DNA of 64,000 nucleotides from Magnetospirillum fulvum (GCF_900108475.1 NZ_FNWO01000006.1:1-64000); one strand, 5' to 3'. Shown: positions 14,066-22,461, numbered from the stretch's first letter. Program-made: numbers and translations. Notes: generated by a model not told the origin, from the sequence alone.

Positions 14066-15058
14066 ATGCGATGCGTTCGGACAAGCGTCCTCGTCTCGGC
14101 GGCCGCGCTGCTGGCCTTGTCCGCCTGCGTCGATTCGTTTCGCAACCAGCCGCCGCCGCCCGGATCGTGGCCCGCCCCGCCCGCCGCCGCCGCCGTCACG
14201 CCACCGCCCCCCGCCCCGCCCGCCTTCACCCTCGACATTCCGGTCGGGATCGCGGGCGATACCGAGGCAGAGCGGTTCCAGGCCCTGCGCGGACTGGTCG
14301 ATGCCGGGATCGTCGCCCCGGCCGAAGCCGACCCCCGCCGCGCCGCCAATCTTGGCGCACTGCTGCCGTTCGACCAGCCGCCTCCCGCCGCCGGGCTCGA
14401 CCAACCGTTGCCGCTGGCCGACCTGACCAACCGGGTGGCACAACTGAGCGGGCCGACGGCCCCACCGAACCAGGCGGCGGAGCGCGATCTGCTGCTCGAC
14501 CGGCTGTTGCCGCTTGCCCCCCGCCAGCGCGCCGCCCCCGCTCGCCGCGATGCCGAAGCGGCGCGACTGGGCCGGGCCAGGATCGAGACCCTGGCTGCGG
14601 CCGGACTGGTCAGTCCTGACGAAAAAGAGCGCGAAATCAAGGCGATCGACCAAGTCGATCAGGCCTTGGCGATGGCCCCGCCCCCCGCGCCGCCGCCGCC
14701 CGCCTCCACCCGCAAGAAAAAGTCGCCCCGGGCCAAACCGGCTGCGGTCGAAACCGGCCAGAAGGTAGGGGATATCCCCGGCGGCGCCATTCCCGCTAGC
14801 GGCAAAGGGCCGGTCGGAGTACACCTTTTGTCAATGGCCTCGCCCACCACCACCGACAAGGCGGTCGAGGCCCTGAAGAAAGAGAATCCGGAACTGGCGT
14901 CACTGTCCTTCAAGGCGGTGAAGACCGTGATTCCCGATCTCGGAACGACCTACCGGCTGCTGGCCGGGCCGCTTGCGCCCGCCGAGGCCGAAACTTTGTG
15001 CCGCACCCTCAGGACCAGGGGACAGTCCTGCGCGGTCAGCGGATTCGAGGATCGTTAA
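14066..15058 (+). CDS. Lipoprotein with C-terminal SPOR-like domain
   Basis: About 330 aa. A signal peptide with lipobox LLALSAC (Cys near residue 20) predicts a lipid anchor. Next comes a Pro/Ala-rich linker, an Ala-rich helical middle, a second Pro/Lys-rich linker, and a C-terminal domain (about 255-330) with the pattern VHLLSMAS...AVEALKKENPEL...YRLLAGPL...CRTLRTRGQSC. That pattern is the shape of a SPOR domain, which binds denuded glycan strands at the septum. The start at 14066 follows a GAGG site; an in-frame start nine codons upstream would spoil the signal peptide. Likely a cell-envelope protein; exact role unknown. Confidence 0.75.
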   Translation: MRCVRTSVLVSAAALLALSACVDSFRNQPPPPGSWPAPPAAAAVTPPPPAPPAFTLDIPVGIAGDTEAERFQALRGLVDAGIVAPAEADPRRAANLGALLPFDQPPPAAGLDQPLPLADLTNRVAQLSGPTAPPNQAAERDLLLDRLLPLAPRQRAAPARRDAEAARLGRARIETLAAAGLVSPDEKEREIKAIDQVDQALAMAPPPAPPPPASTRKKKSPRAKPAAVETGQKVGDIPGGAIPASGKGPVGVHLLSMASPTTTDKAVEALKKENPELASLSFKAVKTVIPDLGTTYRLLAGPLAPAEAETLCRTLRTRGQSCAVSGFEDR

Positions 15059-15102
15059 TGCGCTGTTCCCGGCAGGGGCCGGGAATATCAGGGAGAGGAA
15101 CC

Positions 15103-15618
15103 ATGACGGACTACAAGGCTCAGGTGCGTGAAGATTACGAAGCGGTCAATGGAACCGTCGACCGTCTCTATGCCGACGTCTTCCATATCAAGACCGCCGA
15201 CGGCCGCTCGGTCGTCTATCACGCCAGCAAGAATATCGACCGTCTGCGCCTGGGCCAGTCGGTTTGCGTGATTTCCCACAAGGGCTCGGAAAACGCCGCC
15301 CTGGTGTTGAACCGCAACACCCGCAAGACCCTGCGGATCGAGTGCGCGATGACCGGAACCGCGATGTCGAAATACGTCGCCGGTCTGATCCTCTATGCGC
15401 TGGGCGCGGTGGTGTTCTTCTCCGGCCTGCTCGAACCGGCGCTGGCGACCAAGCTTGGTCTTGGCCTGTTCGCGATCGGCCTGGGCGTGATCGTGTTCAC
15501 CCCGATCCGCGACGACAACGCCTATGCCGACGCGTTCAACGCCTTCGTCGATGAGCAGTGGAAAGCCGCTCCGACCGGCGCGGGTGCCGGCTTCCTGACC
15601 GGTTCGGCGTTCCGCTAA
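15103..15618 (+). CDS. Hypothetical membrane protein
   Basis: A 171-aa protein. The start at 15103 has GGGAGAGGAA just upstream. The N-terminal 85 residues look like a small soluble beta-rich domain (VDRLYADVFHIKTADGRSV...LRLGQSVCVISHKGSENAALVLN). Two hydrophobic helices follow (about 90-112 and 116-135), then a hydrophilic tail. It lies 44 bp after the lipoprotein on the same strand, perhaps in the same unit. Family not recognised. Confidence 0.75.
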   Translation: MTDYKAQVREDYEAVNGTVDRLYADVFHIKTADGRSVVYHASKNIDRLRLGQSVCVISHKGSENAALVLNRNTRKTLRIECAMTGTAMSKYVAGLILYALGAVVFFSGLLEPALATKLGLGLFAIGLGVIVFTPIRDDNAYADAFNAFVDEQWKAAPTGAGAGFLTGSAFR

Positions 15619-15831
15619 TCCGGTTAAGCACCGCCCTTTGCGGCCCCTGGGTCCGAATGTCGCCGCGACCACGGCGACATCCGGGCTTAGGGGGCCGGAC
15701 GGACGAAGACCGGGCTGACCGGCCCGGTGACGTCGAGAAACAATCGAACCGACGCTCCGACCCGCACTCCGTCCGGCAGGAATTCCCGCCGGGCACGGAC
15801 GGTCAGCGATAGTTTCTCGCTGTCGTACCCC

Positions 15832-16095
15832 GTCTCCCGTGAAAAAGTCCCTCGCTGTCGCTCGGTGTACTTTTTCCCGTTGGATTAAAAGGAGAAAAAT
15901 GGGCTAGGGGCGGCCCAGCGCCCATTTTTCGTGTTGTCTGTTTCACCAGCCTCCGAAGCCGTGGGCGTCGCCCATCGGCCTCGGAGGGAACCAAATCCAT
16001 CCCCGCGCGGAAAGCTTGATTGAGCACGGGGATTCGTTTTGAACCGGGGAAAAGTACACTGAGGCCAAAGGCCGAAGGACTTTTTCACGACCGAC
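15832..16095. mobile_element. MITE-like inverted-repeat element, copy 2 (264 bp)
   Basis: Same element as 10895-11158, in the same orientation, with one base difference. It is flanked by the 6-bp direct repeat TACCCC (15826-15831 and 16096-16101). The different target duplications at the two sites show two independent insertions, and the near-identity shows recent movement. It carries the same two-way terminator at 15895-15929. No transposase for it lies in the window. Confidence 0.88.
15895..15929. terminator. Two-way terminator inside MITE copy 2
   Basis: Same AAAAATGGGC/GCCCATTTTT stem as in copy 1. Here it lies between two genes on the plus strand, so it should isolate the response regulator at 16187 from upstream transcription. 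Confidence 0.65.
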
Positions 16096-16186
16096 TACCC
16101 CGATTTACACATCTCCCTCTGTTTTTTGTCGCGGTCGTCTCATATCTTTCGTATGAGCAAATCCTCTCTGGCGCAGGAACTCCCCC

Positions 16187-16882
16187 ATGACCGAGACGAC
16201 CCAGCAGCACCCCCTATCCGCCAATGATCTGGTTCTGATCGCCGACGACGAGGCGTTTTCCCGCTTCATAACGATCGAGTTGTTCGATCTGCTGGGAAAG
16301 CCCAAGATCATGACCGCCCGCGACGGAACCGAGGCTCTGGCCGCGCTGAACGGCGAGCGGGCCGCCGCGATCCGGATCGTGGTGCTCGATTTCAACATGC
16401 CCGGTGCCAACGGCATCGAGGTGTTGAAGGAGATTCGCAGCGGCAGGCTGGCCGTCCCTTACGACACAATCGTGATGATGATCACCAGCATCGAGAATCT
16501 GGTTCTGGTGACGGCGGCGGTCGCGCTCGACGTCGATGTGTTCCTGACCAAGCCGACTTCGCTCGCCACCCTGCGCGGCCATCTGATCGACGTGCTGGGC
16601 GGTGAGCGCGACTGCGCCGCGCCCGAGCATTACGCCGCGCTCGACATGAACTGGCTGTCGGCGAAGGGAATGGCCGAAACCGATTTCACTGGGGCAGAGG
16701 GAATCACCCTCGACGATCTGGCCGAGGGGATGGTGATCGCGGGCGACCTGCTCGACCCCTTTGGCGGGTTGCTGGTCGCGGCCGGAACCCGGGTGACGGC
16801 CCGCTTGCTGCGTCTACTCCACGGGCTGGAGGCGGCCGGGCTAAAGCTCAACGGGCTGAAGGCGGTCCGTTCCCCCGCCTGA
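16187..16882 (+). CDS. Response regulator with conserved C-terminal GMVIAGDL-type module
   Basis: A 231-aa protein. Residues 14-140 are a receiver domain: acidic pair DDE, phospho-acceptor Asp in LDFNMPGANG, conserved Thr in MMITS, Lys in LTKPTS. The remaining 90 residues lack a DNA-binding or enzymatic domain. They carry the motif LAEGMVIAGDLLDPFGGLLVAAGTRVTARLL, a pattern seen in linker or accessory segments of HD-GYP/HDOD regulators. It is convergent, with 2 bp between stops, with a regulator of the same architecture. Probably acts through protein contacts. Partner kinase unknown. Confidence 0.85.
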   Translation: MTETTQQHPLSANDLVLIADDEAFSRFITIELFDLLGKPKIMTARDGTEALAALNGERAAAIRIVVLDFNMPGANGIEVLKEIRSGRLAVPYDTIVMMITSIENLVLVTAAVALDVDVFLTKPTSLATLRGHLIDVLGGERDCAAPEHYAALDMNWLSAKGMAETDFTGAEGITLDDLAEGMVIAGDLLDPFGGLLVAAGTRVTARLLRLLHGLEAAGLKLNGLKAVRSPA

Positions 16883-16884
16883 TC

Positions 16885-17601
16885 TCAGCGCGACCGCGAC
16901 CGCTCGTCCGCCCCGACGATCGACGGCGCGGCCGGAACCATCTCGACGCCGAGTTCTTCCAGCCGCTCGATCAGATGCCGGGTCAATTGAGTGCCTTCCC
17001 GCAACAATGTCGCGCCGTCCGCCGCGATCAGGTCGGCGGCGAGGACGGTTCCGGGCAGAACCCGGCGCAGCTTTGTCATCGGGATCTGGCGGACGGGCGG
17101 GGCATGGGCCGGAGCCGCCGGATCAAGCCGTTCGGCCGCCGCCAGCATTCCGGCAACGTCAATCGCGGCGTAATGCTCGACCGGCTTGATCGCGCGGGTG
17201 GCATCCTTCGACAGGAACTGGAACAGACGGGTGGCCAGCTTTTCCTTGCCGAACGGCTTGGACATAAAGGAATCCGCATCCAACGCCAGCGCCACCGCCG
17301 TCAGGGCGAAACTGGTCGAGACGGTGGCGACGACGAAATAGGTGTCGTGCGGCAACGGCAACCGTCCCTGGCGCAAATCCCCCAGCAGGCGGAGCCCGTT
17401 TTCGTCGGGCATGTAATGATCGGAGATCACCAGACTGAGGGCGGGATCGGCCTCCATCGCCGCCCGCGCCTCGGCGCCCGAACCGGCGAAGACGACATGA
17501 AGCGCGCCCAGCGATTCGAACAGCCTGGCAATCACCTTGCGCGAAAAGGGTTCGTCATCGACGACCAGGATACGGAACGAGGGGGAGGCTCCTCCGGTCA
17601 T
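16885..17601 (-). CDS. Response regulator, paralogue of the convergent neighbour
   Basis: A 238-aa protein. The receiver domain (about 9-135) has VVDDEPFSR, phospho-acceptor Asp in ISDHYMPDENG, Thr in VVATVS and Lys in MSKPFG. The C-terminal part shares HYAAID and the motif LPGTVLAADLIAADGATLLREGTQLTRHLIERL with the neighbour at 16187. The pair therefore looks like an inverted duplication followed by divergence. There is no DNA-binding domain. Candidate small RNA copy 1 starts about 230 bp upstream in the opposite direction. Confidence 0.85.
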   Translation of the reverse strand: MTGGASPSFRILVVDDEPFSRKVIARLFESLGALHVVFAGSGAEARAAMEADPALSLVISDHYMPDENGLRLLGDLRQGRLPLPHDTYFVVATVSTSFALTAVALALDADSFMSKPFGKEKLATRLFQFLSKDATRAIKPVEHYAAIDVAGMLAAAERLDPAAPAHAPPVRQIPMTKLRRVLPGTVLAADLIAADGATLLREGTQLTRHLIERLEELGVEMVPAAPSIVGADERSRSR

Positions 17602-17793
17602 CGGTGGGGGTCATCCTTGCGGCCCAGACATCGCGACGGCGCTCTCGGTTCCGAGGCGACCGCCTCGCAGAACGAAGCGGCCAAGCACCGGCTTTGTTCC
17701 GATTGTTACACTGAATGCGGGCGGGAGTCCCGTCAAAATCGAGACACGCCCTCGCCCCGGCGGCCTCGTTTGTCTCCGGCGTCTCCCGGCGCG

Positions 17794-17822
17794 GTGACGC
17801 AGCACTTTTGACGCATTACAAA
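17794..17822 (+). promoter_or_regulatory. Promoter of candidate small RNA copy 1
   Basis: GTGACG (17794-17799), a 17-bp spacer, then TACAAA (17817-17822). The same arrangement (CTGACG, 17 bp, TACAGA) precedes copy 2, and the surrounding CACTTTT and ATTACA blocks are also shared. Confidence 0.5.
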
Positions 17823-17828
17823 AATATC

Positions 17829-17986
17829 ATCCCCCCGCCACCCTGCGGTAATCCGTCGGCTGTCATGGTTGTTCTCGACCAGACAGGTATGACCACCGAT
17901 TAAAAGGCGAGCTTGAACTCCCCGCCCCGAGATCGGACCGATCGAAGTCACAAGCCCCGCACGCCACACCCTCGTGCGGGGCTTTT
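17829..17986 (+). ncRNA. Candidate structured small RNA, copy 1
   Basis: About 158 nt, with no conserved open frame, homologous to 33721-33879. Shared features are the 5' block ATCATCC-CCCGCCA, and hairpin 1 (CTGTC 17860-17864 with GACAG 17882-17886, continuing TGG/CCA). Then comes the block CAGACAGGTATGACCACC, and hairpin 2 (GGCG 17906-17909 with CGCC 17923-17926) exposing CTTGAACTCC. Hairpin 3 (GATCG 17931-17935 with CGATC 17939-17943) precedes the terminator. Loop bases vary between copies while stems are kept. The 5' end is inferred from the promoter. Function unknown; a C-rich loop could bind ribosome-binding sites. Confidence 0.68.
17953..17986 (+). terminator. Rho-independent terminator of small RNA copy 1
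   Basis: An 11-bp perfect stem AGCCCCGCACG (17953-17963) with CGTGCGGGGCT (17973-17983), 9-nt loop, then TTT. Identical to the terminator of copy 2. Confidence 0.9.
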
Positions 17987-18028
17987 ACTTGTCCCGCCCC
18001 TCTGGCGGCCCACCCCCGGACATGCCCC

Positions 18029-19687
18029 CTAAAGACACAAAGCGTCCGGGTCGGCCCGCATCAACCGCTTGTTCATCTTGCCGATGCTGGTCTTGGCCAA
18101 GGTCTTGACGAAGCGGACATGCAGCAGCAGGCCATAGCGCGAGACCCCGGCCGCCTCGATGGCATGGGCCGAAAAATTGCGCAGGGCGTGCTCGGTGATC
18201 CTCCCGACATGCTCGGGCTTCAAGATCACCAGCGCGACCGGGCGCTCGCCCCATTTCTCGTCGGGAACGCCGATCACCGCCACCTCGTGCACCGCTTCGT
18301 GTTTCGCGATGATGTCTTCCAATTGCAAGGACGAGGTCCACTCGCCCCCGGTCTTGATGACGTCCTTGATCCGGTCGGTGACCTTCAGATAGCCCTGGGG
18401 ATTGATATTCCCGATATCGGCCGTATGCAGATAGCCCCCGGCCCACAGATCCTCGGACGCACTCTGCGACCCGACATATCCCTGGGTCAGCCACGGCGAG
18501 CGCACCACGATTTCCCCGGTCGATCGCCCGTTATGCTCGACGTCGCGCATTGCGTCATCGACGATCCGCAGATCGACCAGCGGCAGCGGACGCCCGGTCT
18601 TGGCGCGGATCACCGACTGTTCCTCCTGGGGCCGCTCGAGCATCGGGCTCTCAAGGTGGGCAATGGACAAGACAGGACAGGTTTCCGACATCCCGTAACC
18701 GGTAAAGATATCGATCCCCCGCTTTTGCGCCGCGGTCGCCATCGCCTCGGGCAGGGCCGAGCCGCCGATCAGCACTTTCCAACCGGAAAAGTCGGTCCGG
18801 CTGGCCAGCGGATGGGTCAGGATCATGTGCAGGATGGTCGGCACGCAATGGGAGAAGCTGACCTTCTCCTCGGCGATCAGGCGACAGATCACCTCGGGCT
18901 GGTAACGGCCGGGATACACCTGCTTCAACCCCATCATCGTCGCCAGATAGGGAAATCCCCAGGCGTGGACATGGAACATCGGGGTGATCGGCATATAGAC
19001 ATCTTCGCGGTGGACGTGTCCCTGCCGCGTCGCCCCGCCCAAAGCCGCCGCACAGCCCAGCGTGTGGAGGACGAGTTGACGGTGGCTGAAATAAACCCCC
19101 TTGGGGTCGCCCGTCGTTCCGGTGGTGTAGAAGGTCGTCGCCTGGGCGTTCTCGTCGAAATCGGGAAAGTTGTAATCCGGCGACGATGCCGCCATCAGCG
19201 CCTCGTACTCGCCGACCGTGGAAATCGGCGCGACGGGAGACGCACCGTCGTCGGCGATCATCACCACCGCTTTAACCGTTTTAAGACGAGAGCCGATTTC
19301 CGCCAGAATTGGGAAAAACTCGCTGTTGACGATCAGAATATCGGCGCGGGCGTGGTTCAGGGTATAGAGGATCTGATCCGGACTGAGGCGGACATTGACG
19401 GTCTGGAGAATGGCTCCCATCATCGGGACCGCGAAGAAGGCTTCGAGATAGCGATGGCTGTCCCAATCCATCATCGCCACGGTCTGTCCCGCCTGTACAT
19501 CAAGACCCGCGAGCAGATTGGCCAACTGGCCAATGCGGTCCTTCAAGGTTCGGTAGGTGTAGCGAATCCGCCCCTGATAGGTGATCTCCTGCTCCGGTGC
19601 CGTCAGCAGCGGGGTGAGCAGAAGTTGCTTGATCAACAACGGATACTGGTACGCGGAAGGCGTCGAACTGACAACCCGGACGGACAT
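18029..19687 (-). CDS. Fatty-acid/acyl-CoA synthetase (AMP-binding family)
   Basis: A 552-aa adenylate-forming enzyme that activates a fatty acid with ATP and joins it to CoA. The AMP-binding P-loop reads FYTTGTTGDPKGV (about 187-199). Later core motifs are GYGMSETCPVLS, the hinge Asp near YLKVTDRIKD, and the catalytic Lys in SIGKMNKRLM close to the C-terminus. Length and motifs fit medium/long-chain acyl-CoA ligases; chain-length preference cannot be read from sequence. It stands alone on the minus strand, with its start about 100 bp from the importer operon upstream. Cytoplasmic or membrane-associated. Confidence 0.9.
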   Translation of the reverse strand: MSVRVVSSTPSAYQYPLLIKQLLLTPLLTAPEQEITYQGRIRYTYRTLKDRIGQLANLLAGLDVQAGQTVAMMDWDSHRYLEAFFAVPMMGAILQTVNVRLSPDQILYTLNHARADILIVNSEFFPILAEIGSRLKTVKAVVMIADDGASPVAPISTVGEYEALMAASSPDYNFPDFDENAQATTFYTTGTTGDPKGVYFSHRQLVLHTLGCAAALGGATRQGHVHREDVYMPITPMFHVHAWGFPYLATMMGLKQVYPGRYQPEVICRLIAEEKVSFSHCVPTILHMILTHPLASRTDFSGWKVLIGGSALPEAMATAAQKRGIDIFTGYGMSETCPVLSIAHLESPMLERPQEEQSVIRAKTGRPLPLVDLRIVDDAMRDVEHNGRSTGEIVVRSPWLTQGYVGSQSASEDLWAGGYLHTADIGNINPQGYLKVTDRIKDVIKTGGEWTSSLQLEDIIAKHEAVHEVAVIGVPDEKWGERPVALVILKPEHVGRITEHALRNFSAHAIEAAGVSRYGLLLHVRFVKTLAKTSIGKMNKRLMRADPDALCL

Positions 19688-19787
19688 GAAACACTCCCTA
19701 GCCCGGAAAATTCACACGAAGGCCGGGGATTGTAGCTCAAGCCGACGGACCGACATAGGACAGGCTTGCCGGGACAATCTCCCGCCG

Positions 19788-20441
19788 TCAGGGGGCCAGC
19801 CGCCCCCGGTCAAGCCGCACCCGCCGGGTGGCGATCCGGTCCAGAAACGCGGTGTCGTGGGAAATGACGACCATCGCTTGCGGCAGTCCCGCCAGGATGT
19901 CGGTCAGCAGACTCTCGGTCGCCTCGTCGAGCGCGTTGGTCGGCTCGTCCAGCAGCAGAACGTCGGGGCGCATCGCCAGCACCGTCGCCAGCGCCACCAG
20001 ACGCTTTTGCCCTCCCGACAGCGTGTGGGTGATCCGCGTCTCGAAGCCGGTCAGCCCCAGCATCGCCAGCGTTTCGGCAACGATGGCGCGGGCTTCGGCC
20101 GGGCGTTTGCCGAGATTGAGCGGGCCGAAAGCGACATCCTCCGCCACTGTCGGGCAGAATAATTGGTCGTCGCTGTCCTGGAACAGAATCCCGGCCCGCG
20201 CCCGCACCTCCTTGAAATCCTTTTCGCCGCGCCGGATCGCGCCAAAGGCTTCGATCGTGCCGCCGGTCGGCGTCAACAGCCCGACCATCAGGTGAAACAA
20301 GGTGGTCTTGCCCGCCCCGTTCGGCCCGGCCAGGGCGACTTTCTCGCCGGGATCGAGCCGGAAGCACAGTTCGTCCAGCACCGGACAGCCCGGATTATAG
20401 GAAAAGCTGAGGCCCTCCAGCCGAAACAGCGGCCCCATCAA
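19788..20441 (-). CDS. cbiO: Energy-coupling ATPase of nickel/cobalt ECF importer
   Basis: A 217-aa ABC ATPase with Walker A GPNGAGKTT, Q-loop FQDSDDQLF, signature LSGGQKRLVALA, Walker B VLLLDEPTNALD and switch His in VISHD. The FQD-DDQ signature is typical of ECF-type CbiO/NikO. It overlaps the preceding transmembrane gene by 4 bp (ATGA) and is the last gene of a five-gene operon (putative NikK, CbiM, NikL, CbiQ, CbiO order). It powers metal uptake at the inner membrane. Confidence 0.9.
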   Translation of the reverse strand: MMGPLFRLEGLSFSYNPGCPVLDELCFRLDPGEKVALAGPNGAGKTTLFHLMVGLLTPTGGTIEAFGAIRRGEKDFKEVRARAGILFQDSDDQLFCPTVAEDVAFGPLNLGKRPAEARAIVAETLAMLGLTGFETRITHTLSGGQKRLVALATVLAMRPDVLLLDEPTNALDEATESLLTDILAGLPQAMVVISHDTAFLDRIATRRVRLDRGRLAP

Positions 20442-21187
20442 CTGACCTCGACCATCACCAACAGGGACATCCCGACCAGGGCCAGCCCGGCGAACACTCC
20501 GTCGGGCCGCCGGAACCGGGAGGGCTCATCCAGGACGGGAAAAGAGCCGTCGAAGCCCCGGCAGCGCATCGCGGCGACGATTCGTTCCGACCGTTCGACG
20601 CTGCGGACCATCAGCATCCCGACCAGATAGCCGAGGCTGCGCCAGGTGTGGCGATCACTGCGCAGGGTAAAGGCGCGCGCCCGCATCGCCGTGCGCAAGC
20701 GGCGGAACTCGTGGTGGAGAACGTCGAGATAGCGCAGGGTGAACAGATAAATCTGCACCAGTTTCTCCGGCACCCCCAATCGCCGCAGCGCCTGACCGAA
20801 AGCGACGGGGTCCATCGAACCGAGCAGCGCCAGCATCATCAGCACCACGGCGTTGGCCTTGAGCAGGATCGCCAGCGACAGCCGGAGGCCCGCCTGCGAG
20901 GCCTCGATCCCGAACAGGGCGAAGGCGGTCTCGCCCGGCACGGTGAACGGCAACGAGGCCAGCGCCAGCACCATGAACCCATCAAGCGCCAGCAAACGGC
21001 GCAGGGTGGCGATGGGGTCAAGCCGGGCCAGCACGGCGGTCAGCAGCGCCAGCGTCACGGCCATCCCCAGGGTGGGCAGGCTGTCCTGTCCCACCACCAC
21101 CAGGGCGAACAGAGCGGCGGCAATCGTCCGGCTGCGCGGATCGAGCGTGGCGAGCAGACCACCACCGGGAGAGCGGCCAGGGATCAC
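20438..21187 (-). CDS. cbiQ: Transmembrane T component of nickel/cobalt ECF importer
   Basis: About 249 aa. The GTG start at 21187 overlaps the stop of the upstream gene as GTGA; a longer in-frame start would lie inside that gene and encode atypical residues. Several membrane helices are visible (for example TIAAALFALVVVG, GMAVTLALLTAVLA, MLALLGSM). The cytoplasmic coupling segment has the family Ala-Arg-Gly-type motifs RAMRARAF (as TAMRARAFTL) and AAMRCRGFDG, which contact the ATPase. It links substrate binder CbiM to CbiO. Confidence 0.88.
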   Translation of the reverse strand: MIPGRSPGGGLLATLDPRSRTIAAALFALVVVGQDSLPTLGMAVTLALLTAVLARLDPIATLRRLLALDGFMVLALASLPFTVPGETAFALFGIEASQAGLRLSLAILLKANAVVLMMLALLGSMDPVAFGQALRRLGVPEKLVQIYLFTLRYLDVLHHEFRRLRTAMRARAFTLRSDRHTWRSLGYLVGMLMVRSVERSERIVAAMRCRGFDGSFPVLDEPSRFRRPDGVFAGLALVGMSLLVMVEVS

Positions 21188-21786
21188 CGCGCCACCCCGG
21201 TCCGGCGCTGGGTCAGGCCATAGGCCAGTCCGCCCAATCCGACGATATAGCCGATCCCGCCCAGGACATCGTGCCACCAGATCTTGTCCTGATAGGACTC
21301 GATCTGTTCACGCAAGGGGCGGATCTGACGGGCCACGCCCTGCTCGATCATCGCGCGCAAATCGTCGGGATCGACGGCAGCGGGCCGCGACAGCGAGCCG
21401 ACCGGCGGCGGAGAAGCCGGGAGGGCCGCAGACCCGGCCTCCGCCCCGGGCAGGCGTTCAGGCAACTCGGCGGCGGTGACGACAAAGGTGGCGGCGTGGC
21501 CGTCGTCTCCGGCAACCGAGATCACATGATCGGTCCGCCGCGTCGCCTCGAACCGAAACGCGCCGCCCTCGTCGGTCGTCCCGGAAAATACCGGGGTTCC
21601 GGCCGGGTCGGCGACCGCGACCCGAACCCCCGCCGCCCGGTTGCCGCCATTGAAATAGGCATAGCCGGAAATCGTCGTTCCCTCCGCCGTGGCGAACACC
21701 TTCATCTTGTGCGCCAGCGCCGGAACCGTCCCCAACGTCAACGCCAGGGCGGCCAGGATGAGAATAGACCCGAACCGTCGCCTCAT
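21184..21786 (-). CDS. nikL: Accessory component of nickel/cobalt importer (CbiL/NikL-like)
   Basis: A 200-aa protein with a signal peptide (residues 1-25, ending PALAHKM). A periplasmic carboxypeptidase-regulatory-like beta domain follows (GYAYFNGGNRAAGVRVAVADPAGTP...TDEGGAFRF), then a Pro-rich linker and a C-terminal membrane helix (VLGGIGYIVGLGGLAYGL). This anchored periplasmic layout matches the extra NikL/CbiL subunit that accompanies CbiM-type binders. It overlaps cbiM by 4 bp and cbiQ by 4 bp. Metal specificity is inferred from context. Confidence 0.78.
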   Translation of the reverse strand: MRRRFGSILILAALALTLGTVPALAHKMKVFATAEGTTISGYAYFNGGNRAAGVRVAVADPAGTPVFSGTTDEGGAFRFEATRRTDHVISVAGDDGHAATFVVTAAELPERLPGAEAGSAALPASPPPVGSLSRPAAVDPDDLRAMIEQGVARQIRPLREQIESYQDKIWWHDVLGGIGYIVGLGGLAYGLTQRRTGVAR

Positions 21787-22424
21787 TTCACCGCTCCCGC
21801 CGCGACAAGACCGTCGGAACGGTCAAGGATGCCCGGTTTAACCCGCAAGACCAGACCGATCGCGGCGGCGGTGAACACCGCCTCGACGATCATCACCGGA
21901 AGGTGGCTGACGACGATCAGCGTCGCGGCGGGACGGAACTCCGCCCCGCTGAAGGCCAGCGACAGCGCCACCGCCAGCGCGGTCAACAGAACCCCCAACG
22001 CGCCGCACACCCCGGCGGCAAGCGCCGGAATGCGGGGATGGTGGCCCCAGCGCCGCCGCACCGTCTCGAACAGCAGACCGCACAGCACCGCCGGTACCGC
22101 CATCGTCATCACGTTGACCCCCAGCACCACCACCCCGCCAAAGCCGAACAGGACCGCCTGAAGCAGCAGGGCGACGAGAATGGCCGGAAACGCGGCCCAC
22201 CCCAGCGCCACCCCGGTCAAGCCGTTCAGGATCAGATGGACGCTGGACGGCCCCACCGGGACATGAACCAGCGAGGCGACGAAAAACACGGCGGACAGGA
22301 TCGACACCTGGGGAATACGCTCGGGCTCCAGACGTTTGAGCGCATAGGCGCAGCCCGCGAGTGTCACCGCCGCGCCGACGGCGAGAACGGGACCGGAAAG
22401 CACACCGTCCGGAATATGGGCCAT
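21783..22424 (-). CDS. cbiM: Substrate-binding S component of nickel/cobalt importer
   Basis: A 213-aa, about seven-helix protein starting MAHIPDGVLS, the hallmark of CbiM/NikM. In this family the N-terminal residues and a second conserved His (here within SLVHVPVGPSSVHLILNG) bind Ni2+ or Co2+. Expected length. It overlaps nikL by 4 bp and follows the DUF4198-type gene by 37 bp. Cobalt or nickel cannot be told apart by eye; the accompanying NikK-like and NikL-like genes point to nickel. Confidence 0.9.
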   Translation of the reverse strand: MAHIPDGVLSGPVLAVGAAVTLAGCAYALKRLEPERIPQVSILSAVFFVASLVHVPVGPSSVHLILNGLTGVALGWAAFPAILVALLLQAVLFGFGGVVVLGVNVMTMAVPAVLCGLLFETVRRRWGHHPRIPALAAGVCGALGVLLTALAVALSLAFSGAEFRPAATLIVVSHLPVMIVEAVFTAAAIGLVLRVKPGILDRSDGLVAAGAVK

Positions 22425-22461
22425 CGAACCGCACCTCCAGAAATCCGCAAGGGAACGGCCC

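Larger units (their letters stand above)
15687..16112 (-). pseudogene. 51-codon open frame split by MITE copy 2
   Basis: Removing the 264-bp element and one copy of its TACCCC duplication restores an uninterrupted minus-strand frame from ATG at 16112 to TAA at 15687 (51 codons). The restored protein starts MCKSGYDSEKLSLTVRARRE and ends in VRPAP. Its beta-strand-like alternation recalls a TOBE-like or barrel fragment, but I do not recognise a family. GAGGGAG sits almost on the ATG. It may be a small gene, or the end of an older decayed gene, now interrupted four codons after its start. Confidence 0.4.

Noticed and set aside
15536-15796. 86-codon minus-strand frame overlapping the end of the small membrane-protein gene
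   Set aside because: Arg/Ser-rich shadow composition, no ribosome-binding site, and it conflicts with the better-supported split frame 15687-16112.
17889-17903. Four-codon leader peptide (ATG ACC ACC GAT TAA) inside small RNA copy 1
   Set aside because: In copy 2 the same ATG opens a different, longer frame, so the peptide is not conserved; the RNA structure is.
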